NCBI GenBank assembly: GCA_905221605.1
Contig: CAJNDS010002556.1
Location: 1-64,000 of the forward strand
Direction of reading: 5' to 3'
Length of the DNA: 64,000 bases
Origin: Symbiodinium natans
Taxonomy: Eukaryota; Sar; Dinophyceae; Suessiales; Symbiodiniaceae
Part shown: piece by piece, positions 42,201-51,921 of the stretch
How the letters are laid out: each line of letters opens with the position of its first letter
Position numbering within the stretch: position 1 is the stretch's first letter
Made by a program: the position numbers and the translations under genes
The notes under the pieces: generated by a model
Seen by the model: only the letters and a program-made list of their open reading frames with translations
Told to the model about the DNA's origin: nothing
Database searches by the model: none

Positions 42201-45200
42201 GTTTAGGGTTCGAGGGCTTCCGGGGTTTAAGTCTTTGGTTTTAGGGTTTTTAGGTTTTAGGGTTTTAGGTTTTTAGGGCTTCCGGTTTTTCAGGTTGACG
42301 GTTTTAGGGTTTAGGGTTTGGGATCTTAGTGTAGTTTAGGCCTCCAGGAACTCGAACTCCTGGCGTTCATAGCCTTTTCGTCCAGAACCCTTGCGGTAAG
42401 CCTTCTTCCCTGCTGGGGTTTAGGGTTTAGGGTTTAGGGTTTAGGGTTTAGGGTTTAGGGTTTAGGGTTTAGGGTTTAGGGTTTAGGGTTTAGGTTAAGG
42501 GTTTAGGTTTTAGGGTTTAGTGTTTAGGGTTTAGGGGTTCAGGGGGGTTGGGATTCAGGGTTTGTTGGGCTCCGGTTAGGGAATCCAGTTACGCGTTCAC
42601 TCCTCGGTTGCTGGCAGACCTAGCTTCCATGTCTTTGAAAAGCCTGCCTATATCCCCCTTGGGATCACCCTAAACCCTAAACCCGGCGTAAGCACCCTTC
42701 GGGCAGCGGCATGGTCCCTTGAAAGGGTCCCTTACCTCCCTTAAAGCGTTCTGATGTTTGGGCCCTTGAGATTTATAGAGTAAGAAAGAGGCAAACAAAA
42801 GCTCAGATCTCCCCCCCCCCCGCCAACAGCAGCAACAGCAGCAAAACTAAACAGCACAATGCGCCCGACACTCTTTCAGCTTCGAACCAATCAACTCGTT
42901 TAGGGTCTCGAGTAGGGTTCAGGGTTGAGGGTGCAGCATAAGCCCCTGATACCCTAAGTCCTGAGGCGTGCTTGAGTAGCCCAAACACGTGCATCCTAAC
43001 CCCTGGAGCCCCAAACCCTAAAACCCTGAAGCACCAAACACCTAGAATCCTTACATGGGGGTTTAGGGTTTAGGGTTTAGGGTTTAGGGTTTAGGGTTTA
43101 GGGTTTAGGGTTTAGGGTTTACGATATTAGGGGGTACCTTTTTGGGGTCCTTATTAGAAGGGAATCCTACTATTTGGGGGTTATATTGGGGGTGCCACCT
43201 ATTTTCGTGAATCTTTATATCCCCATTCACCGAATTACTGTCACGAATCTTTTGAGTCCAAAGGCCCCAAAATCAAGCCCAAAAGCCCTTGAACTTTTCA
43301 AGTTTAGGGTTTAGGGTTTAGGGTGTAGGGTTTAGGGTTTCAACTCTAAACAAAATCGGTGAAGCCTTAGCAAGCTTAAAACCCTACTCCCCCAAAAAAC
43401 CTGAAAGCCATGCGCCCTTAAACCCTAAACCCTAAACCCTAAACCCTAAACCCTAAAGCTCCAAGTCTCGCAGCCCTTGATTAAACCCGAACCCGCTACT
43501 ACAACTCAAGTTCATCCCCGCCCTTCATGCACTCAGCTCCGGGGTTTAGGGTTTAGGGTTTAGGGTTTAGGGTTTAGGGTTTAGGGTGCAGGGTTTAGGG
43601 TTACAATCTGAAGGTTCATGGGTAGTTATAAGTTGGGTTCTAAGTAAGGTAACCCCTATTGCAACCTTCATGAGAGCACTTCTGACTCATGCCCCTACTT
43701 AGGACTACCCATGGACGTTCAACGCCCTAATGCCGCAACCACCCAGAGCCTGAACCCTAAACCCTAAACCCGGTCACCCCAACACACCTCAAAGCCGCCG
43801 AAGGCCCTGGAAACCTGAAGTCCCAAGATACCCAAACCCTAAACCCTAAACCCTAAACCCTAAACCCTAAACCCTAAATCCTAAACCCTAAACCCTAAAC
43901 CCTAAACCCTAAACCCTAAACCTTCAGGTGCCGGGAGTCGGCCCGCTACCCGAGGGCTCGGAAGAGATCGAGGCGAAGATGTTCGGCCACGTGCCTTGGC
44001 GGGCCTTTTCTGGGTTTAGGGTTTAGGGCTTAGGGTTTAGGGTGTAGGATGTATTTAGGATACTTTTTTGAGGGTTTTTAGTGGTCTAGGGTTTGCAGGA
44101 TTTAGCTGTTTAGATGTTTTTTTCTTGGGGAGGGGGGGGGGGGGGGGGGGGGGGGTTGGGGTTTCATGTTTTTTTGTTTGTTGCTTAAGGGCGTTTAGGG
44201 GTTATAGGATTTAGGTGTTCAGGATCTGAGGGTTTTACGGATTTAGGTGTCTTAGGTTTTTAGGGTCTTACAGATTTGGGGGGTTTACGATATGAGAGGT
44301 ACCTTATTGGGGTCCTTATTCTAAGGGGATCCCACTATTTGGTTGCCGATATTAAGGGTCCCCTATTTTCATGAACCCCCATTCAGCTTATTAGGTTTTT
44401 TCGGTTTTAGGGTGCCAGGTGTTTAGAGGTTTTAGGGTGTTTACGGTTTAGTACTAAACCCTAAACCCTAAACCCCAAACCCCAAACCCCAAACCCTAAG
44501 CCCTAAGCCCTAAACCCTAAGCCCTAAACCCTAAACCCTAAACCCTTTGGGTTGTAAGATGTTCGACCGCGTGCCTTGGGGTCGTTTTGAGAGGGCTTAG
44601 GGGTTTTAGGGGTTCAGGGTTCAGGGTTCAGGGTTCAGGGTTCCGGGTTCAGGGTTCAGGGTTCAGGGTTTAGGGTTTAGGGTTTAGGGTTTAGGGTTTA
44701 GGGTTTAGGTTTAAGGTTTAGGTTTTAGGGTTTAGGGTTTAGGGCTTTTTGAGGTGGTTTTCGGGCTTTCGTTCTTGCCTCTAGTGCTTTGAGGCCTTTG
44801 AGCGGTGGCGCCACGGGCTCCACGAGCGACGTCGTTTCGAAGGTCAGAGCCCCCTAAGCCCCCTAAACCCCCAAACCTTACATGGGTTAGTGATCTGTTT
44901 AAGTAGGGTTTCTGTTTTATAGGGGCCTATATTGGGGTTCTTATTAGGGTATCTAGGGGCTACATTAAGGTATGAGGGTAGCAGATAAAGAGGCCACCGG
45001 CCTTTATAACCCAAACCCCATAACGCCTAAACGCCTGAACCCTACCAACCCAATCGCGTAAAGCCCCGCAAGCCCTAGACCCCAGACCCTAAACCCCCTA
45101 AACCCCATAAACCCCCTAAACCCCCTAAACCCCCTAAAACCCTAAACCCCCTAAAGCCCTAAACCCCCAAAACCCCAAAACCCCAAACCCGAACACACCC

Positions 45201-45303
45201 CCTAAAGCCCGAAATTGACGATTGCCAAGGTGGTGATGCTAGCGCTCAAGAGGTTCCACCAGCGGTCAAAGCGCACGTGCCCGGGACTTCCCGGTCTGTT
45301 AGG
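39201..45303 (+). CDS. Gene B: multi-exon protein with ubiquitin-like N-terminus
   Basis: Exons 39201-39267, 39991-40037, 40565-40645, 41218-41294, 41978-42077, 42348-42395, 42618-42662, 43928-44013, 44785-44842 and 45230-45303 join in one frame at matching phases (2,1,1,0,1,1,1,0,1). ATG at 39203 follows CCACAG|CC. The start MPGLCVTLISGKSVLEPLCG and, two exons on, GAELREKVAYELRVSPSRVK then LL follow the beta-strand, helix, 'RxKLL' order of ubiquitin-like folds (V-L-SGK, then a helix, then the L-x-V-x-x-x-R strand). Later exons read VAQLTAMVGEGLELPDWCQE, CFEAFERWRHGLHERRRFE and GDASAQEVPPAVKAHVPGTS. Donors are GTTTAGA, GTTTAGGG, GTCTTGT, GCTAAAC, GTTTAGGG, GTAAGCC, GA (42663, weakest), GTTTAGG, GTCAGAG and GTTGTTT. 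The chain to 42395 is firm; from 42618 on it depends on one GA donor, and the frame could instead stop at 42671. A 33 bp island at 43511-43543 could be an extra phase-neutral exon. Probably a cytosolic or nuclear protein; function unknown. Confidence 0.6.
40041..40156. repeat. TTTAGGG block in gene B intron 2
   Basis: About 16 units. The first GTTTAGGG supplies the donor of the exon ending 40037. Confidence 0.95.
41103..41210. repeat. TTTAGGG block at the 3' end of gene B intron 3
   Basis: About 15 units immediately before CGTTGCAG|GT. Here the G-strand orientation stands at an acceptor, an exception to the usual layout. Confidence 0.95.
42712..42770. mobile_element. Short palindromic element, family 6
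   Basis: GGTCCCTTGAAAGGGTCCCT and GGGCCCTTGAG, with GTTCTGATGTTT inside. A second copy is at 58806-58870 (GGTCCCTTGCCTCCTTCAAA then TTCTGAAGTATGGGCCCTTG). Confidence 0.45.
43133..43225. mobile_element. Dispersed repeat, family 5
   Basis: GGGGTCCTTATTAGAAGGG, CCTACTATTTGGGGGTTATA and CCACCTATTTTCGTGAATC recur at 44284-44385 with about 80 percent identity. Unlike families 1-4 I see no clear terminal inverted repeat. Confidence 0.6.
43608..43722. mobile_element. Palindromic element, family 2
   Basis: CTGAAGGTTCATGGGTAGTT at the left and GACTACCCATGGACGTTCAA at the right. About 115 bp, within a gene B intron. Confidence 0.7.
43976..44589. repeat. Duplicated exon edge (43976-44009 and 44556-44589)
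   Basis: AAGATGTTCGGCCACGTGCC and AAGATGTTCGACCGCGTGCC begin two about 34 bp copies with roughly 80 percent identity. The first copy is the 3' end of the exon at 43928-44013; between them lie telomeric variants, a G run (44125-44156) and a family 5 element. Confidence 0.6.
44284..44385. mobile_element. Dispersed repeat, family 5
   Basis: Second copy of the 43133-43225 element: GGGGTCCTTATTCTAAGGGG, CCACTATTTGG and CCCCTATTTTCATGAA. Confidence 0.6.
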
Positions 45304-45815
45304 GTTGTTTAGTGTTTAGGGCTAGGGTTTAAGGCTAGGGTTTGGGGCTAGGGTTTAGGGGTTAGGGGCTCAGGGGTTTAGGGCTTAAGGCTTATGCTTT
45401 TGCAGGGTTGCTTCGGGCGTTTAAGGGCTCGAGCTTTTTGAATGGGTGTTTCGGAGTTTATCAGTGTTCAGCGTTAAGCCTTTGAGTTTAGGGTGTTTCT
45501 GAGTTTGGAGGCTAGGGTTTGGGGGTTTGCGTTCAGGGCTTTGGGATTGGATTTTTCCCCTTTATTCTTTCATGATTTCTTCTTCTTATTTCACGAATAG
45601 AGCTCCTTAAGCCCCCCTTCGCTCCTATGAATCCCTAAACCCGAAACCCTAAACCCTAACCCTGCCCTACAACCCCACAACCCTACAACCCCACAGCCCT
45701 ACAACCCTACAACCCTACAACCCCACAACCCCACAACCCCACAACCCCCCACAACCCCACAACCCTACAACCCTACAACCCTAAAACCCGAAGGCCCCAA
45801 AGAGCCGAGCTCCAG

Positions 45816-46152
45816 GTATCTCAAAGGCCTTCGAGGACTTGGCGTGGTGTTTGATGACATCAGGGGCTTCCTCTTCAGTTCCTTGGCCACGCAAGCGCAG
45901 AACTGCGAATTGCTTAAGAACCCCCAAAAGTAGAACACACACCTTCCTGATAAGGGTAATACAGGGAACATTTATTACTATTATTATTATCATCATTATT
46001 ATTGTTCTTGTTATTGTTATTGTTATTTTTATTTTTATTGTTATTGTTATTTCTTGTGGGGGGGTTCTTAAGCACATAGTAGAGAAGGGGTCCTCACAGC
46101 AAACTCCAAACCCTTGAGCCAAATACCACCAAGTAACAGCTCCCACACGGAA
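45816..46152 (+). CDS. Two exons separated by a family 4 element
   Basis: Exon 45816-45911 (acceptor GCTCCAG|G; YLKGLRGLGVVFDDIRGFLF then SSLATQAQNCE) and exon 46083-46152 (acceptor CATAGTAG|A; EGVLTANSKPLSQIPPSNSS then HTE; donor ACGGAA|GTGAGA) join in frame if 45912-46082 is removed with a GC donor (AATT|GCTTAAG) and an AG acceptor. The intron is then a family 4 palindromic element. Probably a continuation of gene B or a neighbour; phase with 45303 does not match, so an exon is missing between them. Family unknown. Confidence 0.55.
45912..46082. mobile_element. Family 4 element acting as an intron
   Basis: GCTTAAGAACCCCC at the left and GGGGGGGTTCTTAAGC then ACATAGTAG at the right, with an interior of AT-rich TTATTG/TTATTA steps. 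The element boundaries coincide with the splice sites of the flanking open frame. Confidence 0.65.
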
Positions 46153-46312
46153 GTGAGACCCCATCCTTCGCCCCAATCCCGAAGCCCTAAGCTCTAAGCC
46201 CTAAACCCTAAACCCCAAACCCCAAACCCTAAGCCCTAAACGCCTAAACCCAAACCAAGTTTCGGGTTTTAGGGGGGCGCGGGGGGGGGGGGGTCTCGAA
46301 CCGCCACTGGAG

Positions 46313-46576
46313 CCATGCTTGCCCCCCTGACCCACGCCTACGAACAGAGTGGAAGGATGGGTGTCTGGCGGCTTTTATACGCCCTCGCCTTACCCGAAAC
46401 CCTAAACCCTAGCCCTAAACCCGAAACCCTAAATCCTAAGCCCTCTAAAAGACGAGCCCTACACCCGCAGCAGAGCTCCCAGCCCAGGCATGTTCAAGGA
46501 AGACGACTTCTACGAGGGCTTTGCAGGGATGAAGCTGCCGCACCAACAGGACCGCCCCAAGAAAGCCCGGAGATGA
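46313..46576 (+). CDS. N-terminal-like exon and a C-terminal exon
   Basis: 46313 follows CACTGGAG|CC with ATG 46315: MLAPLTHAYEQSGRMGVWRL then LYALALP. A second exon, 46471-46576, follows CACCCGCAG: RAPSPGMFKEDDFYEGFAGM then KLPHQQDRPKKARR and TGA at 46574. The second is the better supported, with acidic-aromatic and then basic tail composition like a real C-terminus. Whether the two belong together depends on an unclear donor. Confidence 0.45.
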
Positions 46577-46811
46577 GGGTGTATCCTAAACCCTAAACCC
46601 TAAACCCTAAACCCTAAACCCTAAACCCTAAACCCTAAACCCTAAACCCCAACAAAATCCTTTGGGTCTGTTTGAAAGAGTTGGTCTTAGGGACCCTCAA
46701 AGCCTAAAGCACCCCCCCCCCCATATCAAAGTCCCCTGAAACCGCCAGAAGACCCCAAAAGCCCAGCATTTAGGGTTCAGGGTTGGGGTTTAGGGTTTAG
46801 GGAAAGCCTTT

Positions 46812-46858
46812 GAGAGACTAAGGACGTCAGCTCGCTCACTACAGCCCCGAAGATAGGG
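46812..46858 (+). CDS. Short exon, unknown protein
   Basis: CCTTTGAG|A acceptor-like start and AGATAGG|GTTTAGGG donor; frame ETKDVSSLTTAPKIG. Only about 15 codons, so support is modest. Confidence 0.35.
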
Positions 46859-47511
46859 TTTAGGGTTTCGGGTTTATAAATAAGGTTCAGGGTTGCTTAG
46901 TGTTTGGGAGCTTTCGGGGCTGTTCAGGGCCAAAGCAAAAACAAATCTCTTCAAACCTGAACCCTGCGCCCTAAACCCTACAACCCTGAGCCCTAAACCC
47001 TACAACCCTAAGCCTAAAACCCGAAAGCCATGAAGCCCTAAACCTCAAAATGACAGCCCTGACGTCCGGAGGACCTCCCCAAGTGGAGGGAACTCCACTG
47101 GAAGACCAAAGCGGAACTAGACCAGCTGCTTTGGAGGTGTTTAGGTTTTTGGGCTTTGGGGCTTGGGGCTTTGGGATTTGGGGGTTGTGGACTCGGGTTC
47201 AGGCTTCAGGGTTTAGTGGGTTTAGGGTTCGGGGTTTTAATTTGTAGTCTCTCTGTTTTGGGGCTGAGGGCTCGGGCCATGGGGCTTTTCAGGGCTCCCG
47301 GGTTTTGGGGCTTAGGGTGAGGATTTCGGACTTTCGCGTTTTTTGGGTTGAGCGCATTTTGGGTTAGGGGCTTAGGGCTTTGCTACGCCCAAAACCCAAA
47401 ACCCAAAACCCAAAACCCAAAACCCCAAACCCCAAACCCCAAACCCCAAACCCCAGACCCTAGACCCTAGACCCTAAACCCTATAGACCCTAAACCACAA
47501 ACTCAACGAAG

Positions 47512-47596
47512 GCTAAAGGAGGCCAGCAAAGCCTTCGTGGCTTTGGATGCCTTCCTCCGCCCCGGCAGTCGTCGAAACGCCGTTCGTTGCGCCTAA
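47512..47596 (+). CDS. C-terminal exon, unknown protein
   Basis: CTCAACGAAG|G then 27 codons LKEASKAFVALDAFLRPGSR then RNAVRCA and TAA at 47594. Clear helix followed by a basic tail. Confidence 0.5.
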
Positions 47597-47847
47597 GCCT
47601 TGCCTTTGTGTTGGGGAGTTTGGGGTTTAGGGTTTAGGGTTTAGGGTTGAGGGTTTAGCACATAATTTCGCCTACAACCCCGAGTGTTGGGGATTATGGG
47701 CCCTTTGAGGGTTTCGGGCTCGGAGGGGAATCTTGGAGGTCTCAGCTGCGAAACGGCTCACGGGCCTGAGAATCTTTGAGGAAGTGTGATAGGTTTTAGG
47801 GTTTAGAGTTTAGGGTTGTTTAGGGTCTTGGCTTAGAGTTTTTGGTT

Positions 47848-47947
47848 CCCGATAGTTCGGAGTTGCATGACCCTTTTTTGCATTCCGAACAAACGGACCT
47901 CTGGCACAAACCCGAAAGCGATTCCGAACAATTCGGGCAAAGATTAG
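47848..47947 (+). CDS. Exon, polar unknown protein
   Basis: Frame PDSSELHDPFLHSEQTDLWH then KPESDSEQFGQRL, ended by a GATTAG|GTGTAGGG donor. Its sequence contains the pair GATAGTTCGGAGTT / CATTCCGAACAA, so it could also be part of a palindromic element. No clear acceptor. Confidence 0.35.
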
Positions 47948-48087
47948 GTGTAGGGCCTAGGGTTTATGGTTCATGCTTCAGGGCCCAGGGCTTAGTCTTC
48001 TAGGGTGGTGTGTTGTCATGTTGGTCATTTTTCCGGCATTGGACGAGCTGGTTGACTAGCGAATGCTTGGACTTGACATGCTGGACC

Positions 48088-48209
48088 CTAAACCCTAAAC
48101 CCTAAACCCTAAATCCCAAACCCCAAGCCCCAAACCCTAAACCCTAAACCCTAAACCCTAAACCCTAAACCCTAAACCCTAAACCCTAAACCCTAAACCC
48201 TAAACCCTA
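48088..48209. repeat. CCCTAAA block
   Basis: About 17 units, turning into GGGTTTTCGGGGG at the end. Confidence 0.95.
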
Positions 48210-48264
48210 GGGTTTTCGGGGGCCGCTTGGAGCGGGGGCTTCGGCGTCGCTTTGTGTTTGGGGG

Positions 48265-48294
48265 GCCTCGGGTGCCTTGTAAGGCACCCGAGGC
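48265..48294. other. Perfect hairpin, 14 bp arms
   Basis: GCCTCGGGTGCCTT, a GT spacer, then AAGGCACCCGAGGC: perfect inverted repeat with a 2-base loop between two opposite-orientation telomeric blocks. Could be a relic of inverted duplication or a cruciform-prone site. Confidence 0.85.
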
Positions 48295-48324
48295 TGAGGG
48301 GTTTCGAGGTTCTTGGGGGGTTAG

Positions 48325-49205
48325 GGTTTAGGGTTTAGGGTTTAGGGTTTAGGGTTTAGGGTTTAGGGTTTAGGGTTTAGGGTTTAGGGTTTAGGGTTTT
48401 AGGGTTTTAGGGGTTTAGGGTTTAGGGTGAGGGGTTTCGAGGTTCTTGGGGGGGGGGGGTTTAGGGTTTTAGGGTTTTAGGGTTTTAGGGTTTTAGGGTT
48501 TTAGGGTTTTAGGGTTTTAGGGTTTTAGGGTTTTAGGGTTTTAGGGTTTAGGGTTTAGGGTTTAGGGTTTTAGGGTCTTTTGGGTTTAGGGTTTTAGGGT
48601 TTTAGGGTTTTAGGGTTTTAATGGTTTTAGGGTTTTAGGGTTTTAGGGTTTTAGGGTTTTAGGGTTTTAGGGTTTTAGGGTTTTAGGGTTTTAGGGTTTT
48701 AGGGTTTTAGGGTTTTAGGGTTTTAGGGTTTTAGGGTTATTTAGGGTTTTAGGGTTATTTAGGGTTTTAGGGTTTTAAGGTTTTAGGGTTTTAGGGGTTT
48801 AGGGTTTTAGGGTTTTAGGGTTTTAGGGTTTTAGGGTTTAGGGTTTTTTAGGGTTTAGGGTTTATGGTTTCGGGGGTTTGGGGTTTTAGGGTTTTAGGGT
48901 CTTTTGGGTTTTAGGGTTTTAGGGTTTTAGGGTTTTAGGGTTTTAGGGTTTTAGGGTTTTAGGGTTTTAGGGTTTTAGGGTTTTAGGGTTTTAGGGTTTT
49001 AGGGTTTTAGGGTTTTAGGGTTTTATGGTTTTAGGGTTTTAGGGTTTTAGGGTTTTAGGGTTTTAGGGTTTTAGGGTTTTAGGGTTTTAGGGTTTTAGGG
49101 TTTTAGGGTTTTAGGGTTTTAGGGTTTTAGGGTTTTAGGGTTTAGGGTTTTTTAGGGTTTAGGGTTTATGGTTTCGGGGGTTTAGGGTTTTAGGGTTTTA
49201 GGGTC
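48325..49205. repeat. TTTTAGGG (8-mer) variant array, ~880 bp
   Basis: Begins with about ten TTTAGGG heptamers and becomes an almost pure 8-mer TTTTAGGG array. A composite of GGTTTAGGGTTTTTTAGGGT, a TTTATGGTTTCGGGGG segment and TTAGGGTCTTTTGGGTTT recurs near 48550-48590, 48836-48905 and 49140-49210, so the array also has a higher-order period of about 300 bp. Confidence 0.95.
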
Positions 49206-49622
49206 TTTTGGGTTTTGGGGTTGTGGGGTTTTGGGTGTTTTTAGGTTTTGTTTTTTGTTGTTTTAATGGTTTTGGGGCTGGATCGCAAACCTTGTGAACT
49301 TAAGGTGTGTAAGGAGGGGCCCCTAGAAGGCGCCCTGGCCATTAATCTTGCTCCCCTAAAGAACCCCTAAAAATCACATTTCTTCGCCCCTTTTTACCTA
49401 AGTAGCCCTAAACCCTAAACCCTAAACCCTAAATCCTAAACCTAAACCCTAAACCCCCGAAATAACCCTAAATCACCCCTAAGGTCCCTTAGAAGGGTCC
49501 CTCCTTGAGTTCCTAATCCCTAAACCCTAAGCCCTAAACCCTAAACCCTAAACCCTAAACCCCCGAAATAACCCTAAACCCTAAACCCTAAACCCTAAAC
49601 CTGACCCCTTGATGAACGATAG

Positions 49623-49728
49623 CAGCCGTTGCAGCAGCAAGGCTACAGCCGCTGGGAGACGCACGATGCAGGCGGCAAGACAGTGCGACACCGCGTGTAC
49701 GGAGTGTGCCACGTCCACAAAAAAGAGA
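49623..49728 (+). CDS. Exon, unknown protein
   Basis: AACGATAG|CAG acceptor and AAAGAGA|GTTTAGGG donor, 35 codons plus one base: QPLQQQGYSRWETHDAGGKT then VRHRVYGVCHVHKKE. Mixed His/Cys/aromatic content indicates a folded domain, possibly metal-binding, but no family is recognised. Confidence 0.6.
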
Positions 49729-50502
49729 GTTTAGGGTTTAGGGTTTAGGGTTTAGGGTTTAGGGTTTGGGGTTTGGGGATTAGGGGACCTAAATTTGTTG
49801 AGCTCATTTTCTACCCAGCATGAAGCCTGAATTGAACCCTATATCCCCAAGACTCAGGGGTTTAGGGTTAGGGTTTAGAGTTTAGGGTTTGGGGTTTAGG
49901 GCTAGGGTTTAGAGTTTAGACAATATCTTGGTAGCCCAGTGTTGCCCTTTGTCCCTCTTTTTCTTTGATTCTATACATGGGAGGTTGCCAAAATAGGGGA
50001 CCCCTAAAATAGACCCCCCAAATAGCAGGATTCCCTTTTCGTAAGCACCCCAATAAGGTGCCGCTAGTTCGGAAACCCCCCACATTCCCTTGTAAAGTAG
50101 CCAAGCCAAAAAAGGGTACCCTGATTCTGATATGGTTACGGGGCCTTGGATGAGCCCTAAACCTTCGTCCGGTTCCAGTTTATAAGTTCCCCCCCCCCGG
50201 CGCATTTTCTGAATTCAGGCTGGCCTCAAACCTCTGATCATATCCCCGAAACCGAGAGCCCCTGGTCCCCTGAATCGTGGTGGGGAATCCAGACTCCTGT
50301 ACCTTAACGTAAAGGATAATCTGGCCCCCGAAGCCCTGAAGCGTAAACCCTAAGCCCGAAACGCTAAGCCCTATAAGCCCTATCAGCCCTATAAGCCCTA
50401 TAACCCCTATAAGCCCTATAAGCCCTATAAGATAAGCCCTATAAGCCCCATAAGCCCCAAACCAAGCTCCGGGAGTCCCCACGGGGGCATTCCTTGGCCC
50501 AG

Positions 50503-50604
50503 GCGCCTGCATCACAGCGCCGTCGAGTTCGACAAAGTCCTGGGCCTGTGGCTGGAGCCGGAGGGCATTCTGGACAGGCTGCTTGTTTTTCTTTTTTTTT
50601 GTGT

Positions 50605-50635
<31 letters not shown>

Positions 50636-51576
50636 TAAGGGTTAAGGGTTTTTAGGTTTGATGCGTAATTCGGGTGTAGGGTGTAGGAGGGAGGAGGGGG
50701 AGGGGTGTTCGGTTTAGGTAAATTCTATAAGGTCTATAGACTGCAAGCCCTGGAAAAGGTCCGTACGCTCAGAAATGCTCTGAACCCATCATCGCCATAA
50801 GCCCGACAATCCCTCAATGTTCTGCTAACACCAAACAAACAATCCAGATTGGGCCTCAGAGTTTAGGGTTTCGGGCTAAACCCTAAACCCTAAACCCTAA
50901 ACCCTAAACCCTAAACCCTAAACCCTAAACCCTAAACCCTAAACCCTAGAGGGCCCCATTCGAGTACTATTCCGGACTTCCGCATGCCGTCCCGAATGGG
51001 CTTCTTGCAGCACTGCCCCCTAAACCCTGAAACAAATTTGCCAAATCCCCCCATAAACGCTTTTAACTCGCAAAACCCCAAAACCCCAAAATCCCCCACC
51101 CCAAAATTCCCCACCCCAAAGAAAAGGATCCAAAGATAACCCTAAACCATAAACCCTATGCCCTAAACCCTAAGCCCTAAACCCCAAACCCTAAACCCTA
51201 AACCCCTGACCGCCTGCACAGGCAGGCCACGGGTGCCCTCAGCGCCACGTGGTCGGGCTACTACATACGTTGCAGGCAGACGTATTCGGGCTACTACGTA
51301 CGTTGCAGGCAGCTCTCCGGGTTCAGTGTTTAGGGTTTAGGGTGTAGGATTCAGGGTTTAGGGTTTAGGAATCAGTAGGGTTCAGTAGGGTTTCGTAGAG
51401 TTTAGTAGGGTTTAGTAGGGTTTAGGGTTAAGGGTTATGGGTTTTGGGTTTTGGGTTTTGGGTTTTGGGTTTTGGGTTTTGGGTTTAGGGCCTAAACCCG
51501 AGGCTTCGAAACAACCCCCTCAAGGCGAAGGCCGCAAATCTCCTTGGCCCTTGTTCCACGAGGATCGGGCGACTTA
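50503..51576 (+). CDS. Gene C: four in-phase exons, unknown protein
   Basis: Exons 50503-50584 (acceptor GGCCCAG|G; RLHHSAVEFDKVLGLWLEPE then GILDRLL), 50740-50860 (acceptor CTATAG|A; TASPGKGPYAQKCSEPIIAI onward; donor CTCAGA|GTTTAGGG), 51222-51320 (acceptor TGCACAG|G; donor CTCCGG|GTTCAG) and 51525-51576 (EGRKSPWPLFHEDRAT; donor ACTTA|GTAAGG) join in one frame. The first exon is the most protein-like. The second also has a short alternative frame (LQALEKVRTLRNALNPSSP). The third contains an 11-codon tandem duplication. Introns include a G run of about 30 (50607-50636) and CCCTAAA blocks. Function unknown. Confidence 0.45.
51253..51315. repeat. 33 bp tandem duplication inside an exon
   Basis: TCGGGCTACTACATACGTTG starts at 51253 and TCGGGCTACTACGTACGTTG at 51286, a 33 bp shift, so the encoded protein repeats 11 residues in any frame. 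Each copy ends in TTGCAGGCAG, a potential acceptor, so the number of repeats in the mRNA could vary by splice choice. Confidence 0.85.
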
Positions 51577-51782
51577 GTAAGGGTGTCCCGAAACCCTAAA
51601 CCCTAAACCCTACACCCTACACCCTACACCCTACACCCTAAACCCTAAACTCTAAACCCTAAGCCCTAAACCCTAAAGCCGAAACCTGCGCGGGACCTGA
51701 ACTTCGGCTCGCTGAACCCCAGAAACCTTTGAAGCCCTAACGCCCAAACCCTTAAACTCCAGGCAGGTCCTGAAATCTTCAC

Positions 51783-51890
51783 CCCCCCCCCCCCCCCCCC
51801 CCCCCCCAACCCCGTTTTTCCGGGGTTTAGGGTTTCGTGTTTAGGGTTTCGGGTTTAGGGTTTAGGGTTTAGGTTACCCCCCCCCCCCCC
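51783..51890. repeat. Two poly-C tracts around a TTTAGGG/TTTCGGG block
   Basis: C24-27 at 51783-51807 and C18-20 at about 51874-51892. Confidence 0.9.
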
Positions 51891-51921
51891 CCCCTCGCCG
51901 AACCCCGGCCCAAGCGCGCAG

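Noticed and set aside
49909-50205. 98-codon minus-strand frame with hydrophobic stretches
   Set aside because: Spans a family 1-like palindrome (CCAAAAAAGGGTACCC) and telomeric fragments; the plus strand around it fits intron sequence better.
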